Assembly (NCBI GenBank): GCA_016702605.1
Contig: JADJDQ010000002.1
Coordinates: 641,001 to 705,000, forward strand
Length of the DNA stretch: 64,000 nt
Origin: Candidatus Intricatilinea gracilis
GTDB taxonomy: Bacteria > Pseudomonadota > Gammaproteobacteria > Burkholderiales > Burkholderiaceae_C
Reading direction: 5' to 3'
Part shown: positions 26,365-35,953 of the stretch, piece after piece
Layout of the letters: each line of letters starts with the position of its first letter
How positions within the stretch are numbered: position 1 is the first letter of the stretch
Notes under the pieces: model-generated
The model's input: the letters and a program-made list of their open reading frames with translations, nothing else
What the model was told of the DNA's origin: nothing
The model's database searches: none
Translations under genes and position numbers: made by a program

Positions 26365-26838
26365 ATGACCGCCGTATTCGTTCTCAGGCCGGGTGATGTG
26401 GCCATCGCCAGCCGCGACGAACGGCTAGAGACCCTGCTCGGCTCGTGTGTGGCCGTGCTGCTGAACGACCCGCGCCGCACCGTGGGCGCGATGTGCCACA
26501 TCGTGCATGCCGGCGAACCACCGGCAGCGGCAGCCGGTGACACCACGTTTGCGCGCCCTGCCCTGCAGGCGCTGTTTGCCGGCCTGCGCGCACGCGGCAT
26601 CACGCCGGCCCTGTGTGAGGCGCGGATCTACGGCGGCGGCAACATGTTTCCGGCGCAGTTCACCGGTCATCACGTGGGTGCGAGCAATGTGCAGCAAGTG
26701 CTGGCGCTGCTGCAGGCTTCGGGCATGCACGTGATCTCGCAGGCGTCGGGCGGCAGTTGTTACCGCAAGCTGAGCTGGGTGGTCGGCACACAGGAGCCGC
26801 TGTGCCTGGAGGTCGACGTGGCGCAGGCCGGTGCATGA
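26365..26838 (+). CDS. cheD: Chemoreceptor glutamine deamidase CheD
   Basis: 157 residues, 3 bases after cheR. The catalytic pair is visible: Cys28 in LLGSCVAV and His45 in MCHIVHA, the layout known for CheD. RIYGGGNMF and IGASN-like VGASNVQQV motifs follow. CheD deamidates receptor glutamines to glutamates, making methylation sites, and in some bacteria also interacts with CheC. No cheC is seen here. Confidence 0.92.
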   Translation: MTAVFVLRPGDVAIASRDERLETLLGSCVAVLLNDPRRTVGAMCHIVHAGEPPAAAAGDTTFARPALQALFAGLRARGITPALCEARIYGGGNMFPAQFTGHHVGASNVQQVLALLQASGMHVISQASGGSCYRKLSWVVGTQEPLCLEVDVAQAGA

Positions 26839-26955
26839 CGCGGCGGCCCCACGCACGACCAGCGCGCCCCGCACAAGCCTAGTCAGCCTAGTCAGCCAAG
26901 CCCTTAACACCAGCTTCTGCGCAAGCACCAGCGCCCCAGCAACTTCTACCTCCTC

Positions 26956-28065
26956 ATGGCAGCCATCAAGGTCTACGTGGTCGACGACTCCGCCGTGGTG
27001 CGCCAGACGGTGGCGCATCTGCTCGCCGGCCTGTCCGACATCGAACTCATCGGTGCGGCGCCGAACCCGCTGATCGCCATCGATGCGATGAAGAAGAACC
27101 GCCCCGACGTCTTGCTGCTCGACATCGAGATGCCGGGCATGGACGGCCTGACCTTCCTGCGCCAGGTGATGAGCAGTGACCCGATACCGACGGTGATCTG
27201 CTCCACCCTGGGCACCGAAGGCAGCCGTGTCGCCCTGGACGCCCTGGCCATCGGCGCCGTGGCCGTGCTGGCCAAGCCCCGGCTGGGGCTGAAGCAACAC
27301 CTCGAGGATTCGCGTCAGGAACTGATCCAGACGCTGCGTGCCGCCGCGCGTTCAAGGCCACGTGCACGCACAACGGCCACGGCTCAGGCCAATGTCGGCT
27401 CGTCAGCCGGCACCACGGCCACCGCGACAACCACATCCCGGCCATCGCCCGTGAGCGCGGCAGCGGGCGCGCCGCGTGTGCACGCGCTGGCGGTCAACAA
27501 GCCGGTCGTGATCGGCAGTTCGACCGGCGGCACACAAGCACTCGAACTGGTGCTTTCCTGCCTGCCGGCCGATGCGCCGGGCATCGCCATCACGCAGCAC
27601 ATGCCGGAGAAGTTCACCGCCATGTACGCCGCCCGCCTGGACGGCCTGTGTGCCATGAACGTGCGCGAGGCGCGCGACGGCGACCGGCTCGAACGCGGCG
27701 TGGCGCTCATCGCCCCGGGCGGGCGCCACATGCAGTTGCGCAAGGCCGCCGGCCAGTACTTCGTGACGGTGCTCGACGGCCCGCCGGTGAACCGCCACAA
27801 GCCGTCGGTCGACGTGTTGTTCAGGTCCACCGCCGACTGTGCCGGGGCCAATGCCCTGGCCATCATCATGACCGGCATGGGCGACGACGGCGCACGCGGC
27901 ATGAAGACGATGCACGACACGGGTGCCCGCACCATCGCGCAAAACGAGGAGACCTGCGTGGTCTTCGGCATGCCCAAGGAGGCGATCAAGCTGCAGGCGG
28001 TGGACGACATCCTGCCGCTCGAAGCCATCGCCCGCGCCATCCTGCAGTTCGACGCACGCGCCTGA
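26956..28065 (+). CDS. cheB: Chemotaxis methylesterase CheB
   Basis: 369 residues. The receiver domain (1-125) has phospho-acceptor Asp56 in LLLDIEMPGMDG. A low-complexity Ala/Thr/Arg linker (about 130-180) leads to the esterase domain with Ser189 in IGSSTGG, His215 in TQHMP, and MTGMGDDGARG containing the catalytic Asp. It removes receptor methyl groups and is activated by CheA. It is separated from cheD by 117 bases, which include two copies of AGCCTAGTC in tandem (26876-26893). Last gene of the operon. Confidence 0.95.
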   Translation: MAAIKVYVVDDSAVVRQTVAHLLAGLSDIELIGAAPNPLIAIDAMKKNRPDVLLLDIEMPGMDGLTFLRQVMSSDPIPTVICSTLGTEGSRVALDALAIGAVAVLAKPRLGLKQHLEDSRQELIQTLRAAARSRPRARTTATAQANVGSSAGTTATATTTSRPSPVSAAAGAPRVHALAVNKPVVIGSSTGGTQALELVLSCLPADAPGIAITQHMPEKFTAMYAARLDGLCAMNVREARDGDRLERGVALIAPGGRHMQLRKAAGQYFVTVLDGPPVNRHKPSVDVLFRSTADCAGANALAIIMTGMGDDGARGMKTMHDTGARTIAQNEETCVVFGMPKEAIKLQAVDDILPLEAIARAILQFDARA

Positions 28066-28075
28066 GCGCGCAGGT

Positions 28076-28582
28076 TCAGCGGTAGCTCTGCCAGACCTTG
28101 GCGCTGCCGTCGTCGGCCACCAGCAGCACGTCGTACGGATCCTTGCGGCCCTTGTATTCGGGGCCGTCCATGCCGGGTGAACCGATGGGCATGGCCGGCA
28201 CGGCCAGGCCGATGGCCGTGGGTTTGTTCGCGAGCAGGCGCCGGATATCACTTGCCGGCACGTGGCCTTCGACCGCGTAGCCGCCGATCAGCGCCGTGTG
28301 GCACGAGGCATATCGCTGCGCCAGGCCCAGCCGGGCACGCATCTGGTCGTTGCCACCATCGTGCGAGGTCACGACAAAACCGCTGGCCTTCAGATGGTCG
28401 ATCCAGTCGTGGCAACACCCGCAGCCGGGCGCCGTCCAGACCTCGACCGGTGTGGCCGCGGGTTTGGCCTTCTGGGCCAGCACCCACGCCGGCAAGGCCA
28501 GGCCAAGGCCAGCACCCGCCAAAGCTCGCAAGGTGTGACGCCGGTGCGACTTGTCGAGGCGCCGATCGAAACGCTGATCCAT
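28076..28582 (-). CDS. DUF411 metal-binding protein, exported
   Basis: 168 residues from the ATG at 28582, which has AGGAG upstream; the longer frame has no good ribosome site. A twin-arginine-like signal (HRRHTLRALAGAG, then LALPAWVLAQ) suggests Tat export. The mature protein has APGCGCCHDW, then SCHTALIGGY, VEGHVPASDI and a final P-G-M-D-G-P, as in DUF411 proteins, which are linked to copper handling. Predicted periplasmic. It converges with cheB, 10 bases away, and no copper operon surrounds it. Confidence 0.88.
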   Translation of the reverse strand: MDQRFDRRLDKSHRRHTLRALAGAGLGLALPAWVLAQKAKPAATPVEVWTAPGCGCCHDWIDHLKASGFVVTSHDGGNDQMRARLGLAQRYASCHTALIGGYAVEGHVPASDIRRLLANKPTAIGLAVPAMPIGSPGMDGPEYKGRKDPYDVLLVADDGSAKVWQSYR

Positions 28583-28924
28583 GTCCGACTCCTGTGCAGA
28601 TTGCGGCCATGTCCGGCCGCAGCGAACATTGTCATTGATCCGGCTTGGCACCGCCTGCAGTGTCCCGGCTGGGGAGGCGGTCAAGGTCGAGCTTGCGGTG
28701 TCGTGGTGCTGATTGGGGCGTGGACATGCTGCGGTGCAGAGGCATCGCCCGTCCCACGGGTCGATTCAACCAGGGCGGGTCGACCTCGACCCGAGAGGCC
28801 GCAGCTATGGCAAGCTTGCACGCCCTGTCTTGTTGCCTGTGACACGGCGCGGGTTGTGCGCTGCCAGCAGCCACAAGACACTCGCCTCCCCACCCTCGAC
28901 CCGCCCACACGACCCAGGTGAACG
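28583..28924. other. Intergenic region upstream of the MoxR ATPase gene
   Basis: 342 bases between divergent genes. It contains inverted arms TGTCTTGT (28826-28833) and ACAAGACA (28873-28880) with a GC-rich inner part, so the moxR leader could fold. No gene is supported. Confidence 0.4.
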
Positions 28925-30043
28925 ATGCTCGGCAATCCGATGAACATTCCGCCCATCTCGATCTCGGGCGCCAAGGCCGCGTTGATCGAGCAATACGCCG
29001 ACACCACGCTGCGTCGGCGAGCGTCGATGTTGTGGGGGCCGCGCGGCGTGGGCAAGTCGTCGGTGGTGCGCCAGGTGGCGGCACATTTCGGCGTGCCGCT
29101 GGTGGATCTGCGCCTCACCACCATCGAACCGGTGGACATCCGCGGTGCCATCTATGCCGACGATGTGCAGGGCAAGACGGTGTGGTTTCCGCCCGAGTTC
29201 CTGCCCACCGCCGATCAGCCGGCCGGCATCCTGTTTCTGGATGAACTCACCGCCGCCGACCAGCGCCTGCAGATCTCGGCCTATTCACTCATCCTCGACC
29301 GGCGCGTCGGCCACTATGTCTTGCCCGACGGCTGGCAGGTGGTGGCCGCCGGCAACGCCAGTTTTCACGGCGCGGTGAGCCACGACATGGGCACGGCGCT
29401 GGCCGACCGCATGTTTCATTTCAATGTGCAGACCGCCATCGATGCCTTTCTGGCGCATGCCGTGGCAAGCGGCTTTGCGCCCGAGGTGATGGCCTATCTG
29501 CGTGTGCGGCCCGACAAACTCGACGACACGCAGGCGCAACTCGCTGCCGACCACCTCATCGGCGCCAGCCCGCGGGGTTGGGAGGACGTGTCGAACGTGC
29601 TGAAGTCGCGCCTGAGTGACTCGGCCAAACGTGTCTTCGTGCAGGGCCGCATCGGCGCGGCCAACGCAGCCGAGTTTTTTGGCGTGCTGCGCGAGATCCA
29701 GTCCGGCGCCGACGTGCTGGCCCTGCTGGCGGCCAGGCCGGGCAAGGACACCGTCGATCTGCTGCCGCGCAGCCTGGATGGCCTGTACGGGATGACCTAC
29801 GGCCTGCTGGCCGCCTGCACCAGCAACACCGCGCTGGCGCGTGCCCTCGAGATCGTCGAGCAACTGCCCGACATCCGCAGCCAGGCCAACACCCCGGCGC
29901 TGCCGGTGCGTGAGGTGCAGACCCTGGCCATGGAGCTGATGATGCAAAAGGCGCTCGAAACCGGCCTCGAAGCCACCATCATGGACAGCCCGGCCTACCA
30001 CCGTTATGCCGAGAGGCGCCGCAAGGACGGGCTGGCGAGTTGA
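28925..30043 (+). CDS. MoxR-type AAA+ ATPase
   Basis: 372 residues. Walker A is GPRGVGKSS (about residues 38-46) and Walker B is ILFLDEL (about 102-108); VVAAGN is the sensor 1 segment. MoxR ATPases usually pair with a VWA-domain protein and act as a chaperone-like machine that matures or inserts metals into partner proteins. The next gene, 52 bases on, encodes just such a VWA protein. A second in-frame ATG (MNIPPIS) lies 15 bases inside and could be the true start. The client is unknown. Confidence 0.88.
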   Translation: MLGNPMNIPPISISGAKAALIEQYADTTLRRRASMLWGPRGVGKSSVVRQVAAHFGVPLVDLRLTTIEPVDIRGAIYADDVQGKTVWFPPEFLPTADQPAGILFLDELTAADQRLQISAYSLILDRRVGHYVLPDGWQVVAAGNASFHGAVSHDMGTALADRMFHFNVQTAIDAFLAHAVASGFAPEVMAYLRVRPDKLDDTQAQLAADHLIGASPRGWEDVSNVLKSRLSDSAKRVFVQGRIGAANAAEFFGVLREIQSGADVLALLAARPGKDTVDLLPRSLDGLYGMTYGLLAACTSNTALARALEIVEQLPDIRSQANTPALPVREVQTLAMELMMQKALETGLEATIMDSPAYHRYAERRRKDGLAS

Positions 30044-30095
30044 GCGGGCGCCACCTCGTCCCAACAGCTTTGCCTGCGCCAACCCGGCCCTCCTC

Positions 30096-31661
30096 ATGAC
30101 TGCCGCCGACGCACCCGCGAACGGGCCCGAGTTCACCGGCCACCGCGGCACGCGTGCGATCCAGCGCATGGTGGAACACGCGCCGTCCACCGGCGGCCTG
30201 GCGCTGTGGGTGGCGCATCAGGATCTGGATCTGGTCGATTTCGCCGAGTTGTCCAACCAGCAGCTGGCACCGGCCGCGCCGCGGGTGATCGGGACAGCGA
30301 CGACCAGCGCCGCCCTCGCTGCGACCGACGGCAACACCGTCTTCTACTCGCCCGCTTTCGAGCGCCTGGCGCTGGCCGAGCAGGTCGGCCTGGTGGCCCA
30401 CGAGGTGCTGCACATCGCGCTGCGCCATCCGCAGCGTTATGTGGAACTGCAACAGCAACTGGGTGATGTCGACCTGCAGCTGTTCAACTTGTGCGCCGAC
30501 GCCGTGGTGAACAGCGCGCTGGCGCACCTGGCCTGGCTGAAGTTGCCGGCTTCGGCCATGTTGATCGATCGCCTGCTGGCGCAGGTGTTGTCGATCCACC
30601 TGGCGGCCGAGGCGGCCCTGCTCGAGTGGGACGTTGAGCGCCTGTACCGCGCCATCGACGACCGCCGCCCGCCCGATGCCGGCGACCAGCGGCGCAGTGG
30701 TCGGCAGGATTCGTCGAAGGGCGGCGCACAAACCGGCGGCGGCCGGCCAGGCGCCGGGCAGCAGGGCAAGTCACCACAGGGCGACGGGCGCACAGGCGAC
30801 ACCCGGCAGGGCGACACCGGGCAGCCGATGGGTGATCGCGGCGCCGGTGGCGGACACGATCAGCAGGGCCACGCCGGCAGCGAGCAGGGCGCACCCGTCG
30901 ACGGACCACGCTCGGGACGCGCCCGGTCGCTCTCGGGCGGTGTGGCCATCGATCTGCTGCCGCAAGACCAGGCCCGGGCCGAGCCGCAGGCCGAGGCCGG
31001 GCTGGCGCGTGAATGGAGTGAACGGGTGATGCGCGCCCATGCCAGCGACGGCGCCCATTCGATGCTGCGTGCCCTGCTGGCCGACCTGCCGCGCAGCCAC
31101 ACGCCGTGGGAGCAGCTGCTGCGCACACAACTCACGCGCAGCCTGGCGCCGCGTGCCGATCTGTCGTGGTCGCGCCCGACCCGGTCCTACCTGGCCAACC
31201 AGGGGCGCACCGGCGGCAACAAACGCCTGCCCTGGGAACCGGGCAACAGCGGCACCAGGTCCGTGCCGCGGCTGGTGTTGATCGTCGACGTGTCGGGCTC
31301 GATCGCCGGCGAGCTGCTGGAGCGTTTCTCGCGCGAGACGATGGCCATCCTGCGCCGGCTCGAAGCCGGCCTCGTGCTGGTGCTCGGCGACGACCGGGTG
31401 CGCGGGGTCGAGCATGTCAAGCCCGAGGCCATCACCTCGGGGCGTTTCGATCTGGCGACGATCAGCTTTCAGGGCGGCGGTGACACCGACTTCACGCCGC
31501 TGCTCGAAGAGGCCGACAGCCATCGTCCGGACATCGGCGTGGTGCTCACCGACCTGCAGGGCCCGACACGGTTCCAGCCACGCTGGCCGGTGATCTGGGC
31601 CGTGCCCGAGGCCTGGGCGACGGCGATGCAGCCGTTCGGACGCAAGATCGTGCTGCGCTGA
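30096..31661 (+). CDS. VWA-like and metallopeptidase-like domain protein (DUF2201 type), partner of MoxR
   Basis: 521 residues from the ATG at 30096. The N-terminal domain carries VAHEVLHIALRHP, an HExxH zinc motif as in the metallopeptidase-like part of DUF2201 proteins. A long low-complexity Gly/Gln/Asp/Arg linker follows (about 205-300). The C-terminal domain is VWA-like: LVLIVDVSGSIAGELL (MIDAS D-x-S-G-S) and GGGDTDFTPLLEEA. With the upstream MoxR ATPase it forms a common two-gene module. Function not established. Confidence 0.85.
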   Translation: MTAADAPANGPEFTGHRGTRAIQRMVEHAPSTGGLALWVAHQDLDLVDFAELSNQQLAPAAPRVIGTATTSAALAATDGNTVFYSPAFERLALAEQVGLVAHEVLHIALRHPQRYVELQQQLGDVDLQLFNLCADAVVNSALAHLAWLKLPASAMLIDRLLAQVLSIHLAAEAALLEWDVERLYRAIDDRRPPDAGDQRRSGRQDSSKGGAQTGGGRPGAGQQGKSPQGDGRTGDTRQGDTGQPMGDRGAGGGHDQQGHAGSEQGAPVDGPRSGRARSLSGGVAIDLLPQDQARAEPQAEAGLAREWSERVMRAHASDGAHSMLRALLADLPRSHTPWEQLLRTQLTRSLAPRADLSWSRPTRSYLANQGRTGGNKRLPWEPGNSGTRSVPRLVLIVDVSGSIAGELLERFSRETMAILRRLEAGLVLVLGDDRVRGVEHVKPEAITSGRFDLATISFQGGGDTDFTPLLEEADSHRPDIGVVLTDLQGPTRFQPRWPVIWAVPEAWATAMQPFGRKIVLR

Positions 31662-31922
31662 GCTGCGGGCTTGCCGGCGCAAGGCGCCGCCCAGATGTGA
31701 CAAGAGTTTTCGCGCTGCAACAACTGCCTGGCGTCGGCCCAGGCAAGGGGCAACAACCTTGATCACATCCTTGCCATCGACAAATCGCTGGCAACGGGTA
31801 GATGATCACTTTTCCCATTTGACGATCATCGCGTGCTGGCGCAAGGCTCGAGGCCCGGTCGACAACTGCTCGACATGGACTGCTGGCCCAGTTGCGGCCG
31901 CAGAACCATGAGGATGGATGTC

Positions 31923-33688
31923 ATGAAACATGCAAATGTCCTGACCCTGTGTGGCGGCGTGTTGGCTGCATTGGTGGTGGTCGCCTGTGGCGGCGGCGGT
32001 GGTGGTGGTCCGGGATCGCCGCCCACCGGCGCCACGCTGTCGGGTGCGACTCCCGGCGCCATGTCGTCGGGAACGATCAGCGCCTTCGGCAGTGTGTACG
32101 TCAACGGTCACCGCTTCCGCACCACCAATGCGGTGTTGATCGACGATGACGACGACAGCCGCAGCACCGACCTGTCCGACCTCGAAGTCGGCATGAGTGT
32201 GGACGTGAAGGCCAGCTCGCGCAGCCGCCACGACGACCCCGAGGCTGACGAGATCCGCCTGCCAAGCTGGCGCGCGGCCATGTCGACGAGTCCGACTCGA
32301 GCGCCAGCACCATCTCCGTGCTGGGGCAGACGGTGCAACTCACCGCCTCGACCAACTACAGCGACCGGCGCGCCTGCGTGGACGCCGCCACCACGCCGTG
32401 CAGCGCCGTGACCGGCCAGTCCGGCCTGAACGCCACCAGCGGCAGCGGTGCGACCCAGGTCGCGGGCAGCTACGTCACGGTCTACGGCTACCTGTTCAAC
32501 GCGGGCAGCACCGGCGCGGCCACCCAGATCGTCGCCACCCTGGTGTCGGTGAACGATGCACCCACCACAACGACCGGCGTGAACTTCAAGGTCGAGGGGG
32601 TGGTCACCGCCTTGACCACCACGGGCGTGAGCATCGGTGGTCTGGATGTCGACCTGACCGGTGCCGTCTGCCGCAACCGCGCCAGCACGCCCCCCTGCGC
32701 GAACGCCTTCACAGTCGGCCAGCTGGTGTCGGCCTACAGCGCCGCAGCACCGACGCTGCCGGCCACCACCCTGGTGGCCAGCCAAGCGCGACTGCGCGCC
32801 AAGCTGATGGTCGAGACCCCCGGCACGATCGTCGAACTCGAAGGCAAGGTGTCGAGTGTCGACAGCGCGGCGGCGCGGTTCGTCTTGCGCGGCATCAGCG
32901 TCGACGCCTCGGCCCTGCCCGTCGGCAGCACCTTGCCGGGTGTCGGTGACGAGGTACGTGTGCTCGGCACGGTGGCGGCCGACGGACTGTCGGTCAGCGC
33001 CAGCTCGGTCGTCGTGAAACACGTGGCGCGCAGTTCGACCTTCGGATTCGAGGGTGACGCCACCGCCGTGGTGCCCGGCCCGGTCGCCGACACCTGGGTG
33101 CTGACCCTGCTGGGCAAGGACGTGACCGTGACCGCTGCCACCCGCCTGGCCGATCGTTCGTCGCGCGGCCACGGTCCGGGCCATGACGACGACCGCTCCG
33201 GCCCGTCGAGTTCCTCCGGCGGCGAATCGGGCAAGTCAGGCAAGTCGGGCAACTCGGCGTTCAACATCGCGACCTTCCAGACCTATCTGGCGGCCAGTCC
33301 GTCGCAGCACCTGCAGGTGCGCACCCGCGTCGACGCCGGTGGCAATCTGGTCGCGCTGTCGGTGACGATCCTGCGCGCCTCGGCCGTGTCCAGCGTCAGC
33401 GGGGTGGTCGACGCCACACCGGCGCCGGTGATCAGCAGCACCGCCGGCACACCCACCACCTTCTCGCTGAACGGGCTGGCGGTAAGCGCCGACCCGCAGG
33501 CGATCGTGATGAAACGTGTCACCCTGGCCGGCGCACCCCTTGCCGCAGGTGATTTCGTGCTGGTGCGCGGCAGCTTTGCCGCCGGCACCCTCACGGTCGC
33601 GGCACCGGCCACCCCGGTGAAGCTGAACGCCAGCAACATCGTGATCGACTTCGGGCCACCGCTGAACGACGACCACGACTGCTTCTGA
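31923..33688 (+). pseudogene. DUF5666 repeat lipoprotein gene interrupted by a frameshift
   Basis: The N-terminal frame starts at ATG 31923 (GAGG upstream) with a lipoprotein signal ending VVVAC (Cys22), a poly-Gly stretch, and a DUF5666-type unit (GTISAFGSVYVNGHRF to DLEVGMSVDV). Near 32258-32262 the sensible reading moves by one base: in the second frame AKLARGHVDESDSSAS runs directly into VLGQTVQL and on to the stop at 33688. A single lost base explains it. The downstream part has several more DUF5666-like units and an Asp/Ser/Gly-rich linker. It could be a real pseudogene or a sequencing error in a good gene. Confidence 0.82.
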
Positions 33689-33698
33689 CCACCCTCGA

Positions 33699-33719
33699 GG
33701 TCCGGGCTGAGCCCGGACC
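33699..33719. terminator. Hairpin between convergent genes
   Basis: GGTCCGGG and CCCGGACC flank CTGAG, an 8-pair GC-rich stem between the stops of the DUF5666 gene and yciH. No T run follows on either strand, so it is a weak or factor-assisted terminator candidate. Confidence 0.5.
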
Positions 33720-33751
33720 GACCCACCTTCAAAAGATCGACAGGCCGGCCC

Positions 33752-34123
33752 TCAGCCGCCGGCCCGTTTGGCCTTGTGACCGGCTGCGACCAGCAGGGCA
33801 AGCACGCGGTCGCAGTGGTCACCCTGCACTTCGATCACACCGTCCTTGACGGTGCCACCCGAACCGCAGGCCGTGCGGATCTGTTTGCCCAGGGCGGCGA
33901 GCGCGGCATCGTCGAGTTGCAGACCACGCACCAGCGTCACGGCCTTGCCACCGCGGCCCTTGGTTTCACGACTGACCCGCACCACGCCGTCACCCTTGGC
34001 CAGCGCCAGCGCCCGCGCCTGTTGTTTGCACAGGCAGCCGGCCAGGGGTTGGCGGCAATCCGGGCACATACGGCCACTGTCGGTGGAATAGACCAGGCCG
34101 CTGTTGTTGTCTGACTTGGACAT
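33752..34123 (-). CDS. yciH: SUI1/YciH-family translation factor-like protein
   Basis: 123 residues from the ATG at 34123 (MSKSDNNSG). The N-terminus has MCPDCRQPLAGCLC, a cysteine cluster usual in proteobacterial YciH. The SUI1 domain reads GVVRVSRETKGRGGKAVTLVRGL then GTVKDGVIEVQGDH. It is related to eukaryotic eIF1; YciH can affect start-codon fidelity in vitro, but its cellular role is not settled. Single gene, convergent with the DUF5666 gene. Confidence 0.9.
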   Translation of the reverse strand: MSKSDNNSGLVYSTDSGRMCPDCRQPLAGCLCKQQARALALAKGDGVVRVSRETKGRGGKAVTLVRGLQLDDAALAALGKQIRTACGSGGTVKDGVIEVQGDHCDRVLALLVAAGHKAKRAGG

Positions 34124-35076
34124 GTCGTCGTCGGTTGTTGGCGTGAGTGGTGATTCTGGCCTGCCGGCGCCCAATTCATGGGTGGCCGCGGGGCAATCAC
34201 CGGCAACTCATCGGGCGCAAACGCTTGCCTGGCTGCACTGGCCAGTTGTCGAAAGGCGCCTCGAATATCCCGATCATCAGGGTGCCCGATTTACGGTCAG
34301 GCCTGCGCCCTGGATCGAGCCCCCAGCCCGGGTCGACCGGGGTCGCCTTCGCCTAGACCCGGCCAAGGACAAGCCTGACTTATTTTTTCTTAGGCGTCGT
34401 CGTATTGCCCGTGCCGCAGGCATCAAACGCCGGGGAGCCCGCGAGCCAATATGCCGTTCATCCTGCTCGTGGTGGGCCACGGTGAACGGCAGCAACGGGC
34501 CTGCGGCCTATTGACACCATGGGTGAATCTCTACCGCCTTGCCCCCGTGACACTTCACCGACCCAACTTCGCCTTGATCACCTGCGTGCCCGCAGTGCGC
34601 CAGATCCGGGATCTGGAAATTGCCAGGCCCAGCCTATCAGCCGCCTCCAATCGGGCCAGCAGCCAACATCTCACTGCAGGCTCACGTGTATCGGTTCATT
34701 TCGTCGCTGACCGACTGCCGCAATTTCGCCCGAAGCAGAAGGGGGCGGCACGGCAGATATCGCGGGCACCGGTGCTTGGCGTGACAGCGGCCGGGTCCTG
34801 CCCTGCACCCGTTCGGCCCAGGCGCTGACCATGAATGCTGCGAACAAATGTGAAGGGCCGTGGAATTGCTCCACGGCCCTTGGGATCTCATGGCCACCTG
34901 GCCCGCACTAGCCTGCACTGGCACTGGCCTGCTGCCTGGTTTGGGCGAACGCTTCGAGAATATTTCTCAGAACGCCTGCTCAGGCCGGTTGCGCTACCGA
35001 CCGGGCTACCCAAGTGACCTGACCCGTCGACCCGGCTACTCGTTCAAACCCGATCGATGAGACGTTGAAATCGAAC
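34124..35076. other. Gene-poor region, lower GC
   Basis: 953 bases with no open frame I would call a gene. A T-rich tract lies at about 34380-34392. A 12-pair perfect hairpin is at 34853-34881 and a small palindrome at 34956-34968. A short segment near 34985-35015 resembles a tRNA D-arm on the minus strand but lacks the remaining arms. It may hold a small RNA or decayed sequence. Confidence 0.5.
34853..34881. terminator. 12-bp perfect inverted repeat, possible terminator of the H-NS gene
   Basis: AAGGGCCGTGGA (34853-34864) and TCCACGGCCCTT (34870-34881) with a 5-base loop form a strong stem. It lies about 195 bases beyond the H-NS-like stop codon on that gene's strand. No clear T run follows on either strand, so the role is uncertain. 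Confidence 0.5.
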
Positions 35077-35415
35077 TTAGATGCTGAAATCGGTCAACTG
35101 TTTGCCCGCGGCAATTGCCTCGGACAACCAGCGCGGCTTCAGGCCACGGCCCGACCAGGTCTTGCCGCTGGCCGGATCACGGTATTTGGCCGCAACCTTG
35201 CTGACCGTGGCGCCGTCGGTGTTCTTGGGTGCACGTGCAGGTTTGCCCGAACCAAGATCGGCCACGCTCAGGCCGAATTCGGCCATGATGCCCTTGACCT
35301 GCGCGATCGCGGCCGCGCGTTGTTCATTCAACTGGTCCGCGATCTGCTTTTCGAGCGCCGCCTGTTGTTGTGCCAGAGCTTGCTTTTGCGCGATCAGTTC
35401 TGAATAAGTTGCCAT
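35077..35415 (-). CDS. H-NS-family nucleoid protein
   Basis: 112 residues, slightly longer than typical H-NS family members (about 95-135). The N-terminal half is a coiled coil (LIAQKQALAQQQAALEKQIADQLNEQ). The C-terminal half has the DNA-binding signature KYRDPASGKTWSGRGLKPRWL, the beta-proteobacterial BpH3/HvrA-like form. It should bind AT-rich DNA and silence transcription. It stands alone, flanked on both sides by gene-poor DNA of lower GC than the rest of the window. Confidence 0.93.
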   Translation of the reverse strand: MATYSELIAQKQALAQQQAALEKQIADQLNEQRAAAIAQVKGIMAEFGLSVADLGSGKPARAPKNTDGATVSKVAAKYRDPASGKTWSGRGLKPRWLSEAIAAGKQLTDFSI

Positions 35416-35953
35416 ACGATTCTTGTAGGGTTGAGGTTGCAGGACGCAAATCTATACGAAGTATCGTCGGGTTTCAAGTGGGGCGACCGCGAATCTCCGC
35501 CGAATCGACAGGTTCGGCAAGCTGCGAGACTCGACGCGGCATGCAGTTACGGTGTTTGCGCGCACGTGTCACCCCTTAGGTTCGGCGCTCCTGACATGTT
35601 GCGCCACAGTACCGCGATGTTGTTGCGCAGGTGGCCTTCGCACCGTCGAATTGCCATATTCAGGCTAGACCGAAACCCGCGAAGCGGCGACACCTTGCCG
35701 CATCTTGTATCCACCGGTTGCGCCGCTTCGAGACCGCGTGAAAGCCACACCCAGACAATCTTCGGACTGATCGAGCGCGGCATCTTCACGTGACACAGCC
35801 AGAGGTTGCCCAGGTATTGCCACGAGAGGCGTCGCCGATATTTGCTGCCGGCGGGTACCGGTTCGCCGCGGCAGCTTCTTGGAACCCAGGCTATGGCTGC
35901 GCTACGGCGGCAAATTGCACTGCGTACATGGCGGCAGCAAGCGCCGCGCAGGC
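35416..35953. other. Region upstream of the H-NS-like gene, no supported gene
   Basis: 538 bases. The part next to the H-NS start should hold its promoter; AT-rich TCTATACGAAGTATCG lies near 35451-35466. Open frames of 100-150 codons occur on both strands but have no ribosome sites or recognisable domains. Possibly decayed DNA. Confidence 0.45.

Noticed and set aside
26876..26893. Tandem AGCCTAGTC repeat before cheB
   Set aside because: Only two copies; no sign of function beyond chance or a small slippage event.
34451..34828. 125-codon plus-strand frame in the gene-poor region
   Set aside because: No start signal or domain; composition differs from real genes nearby.
34975..35060. tRNA-like segment on the minus strand (GGTCGGTAGCGCAACCGG resembling a D-arm)
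   Set aside because: No acceptor stem, anticodon arm or T-arm can be placed around it.
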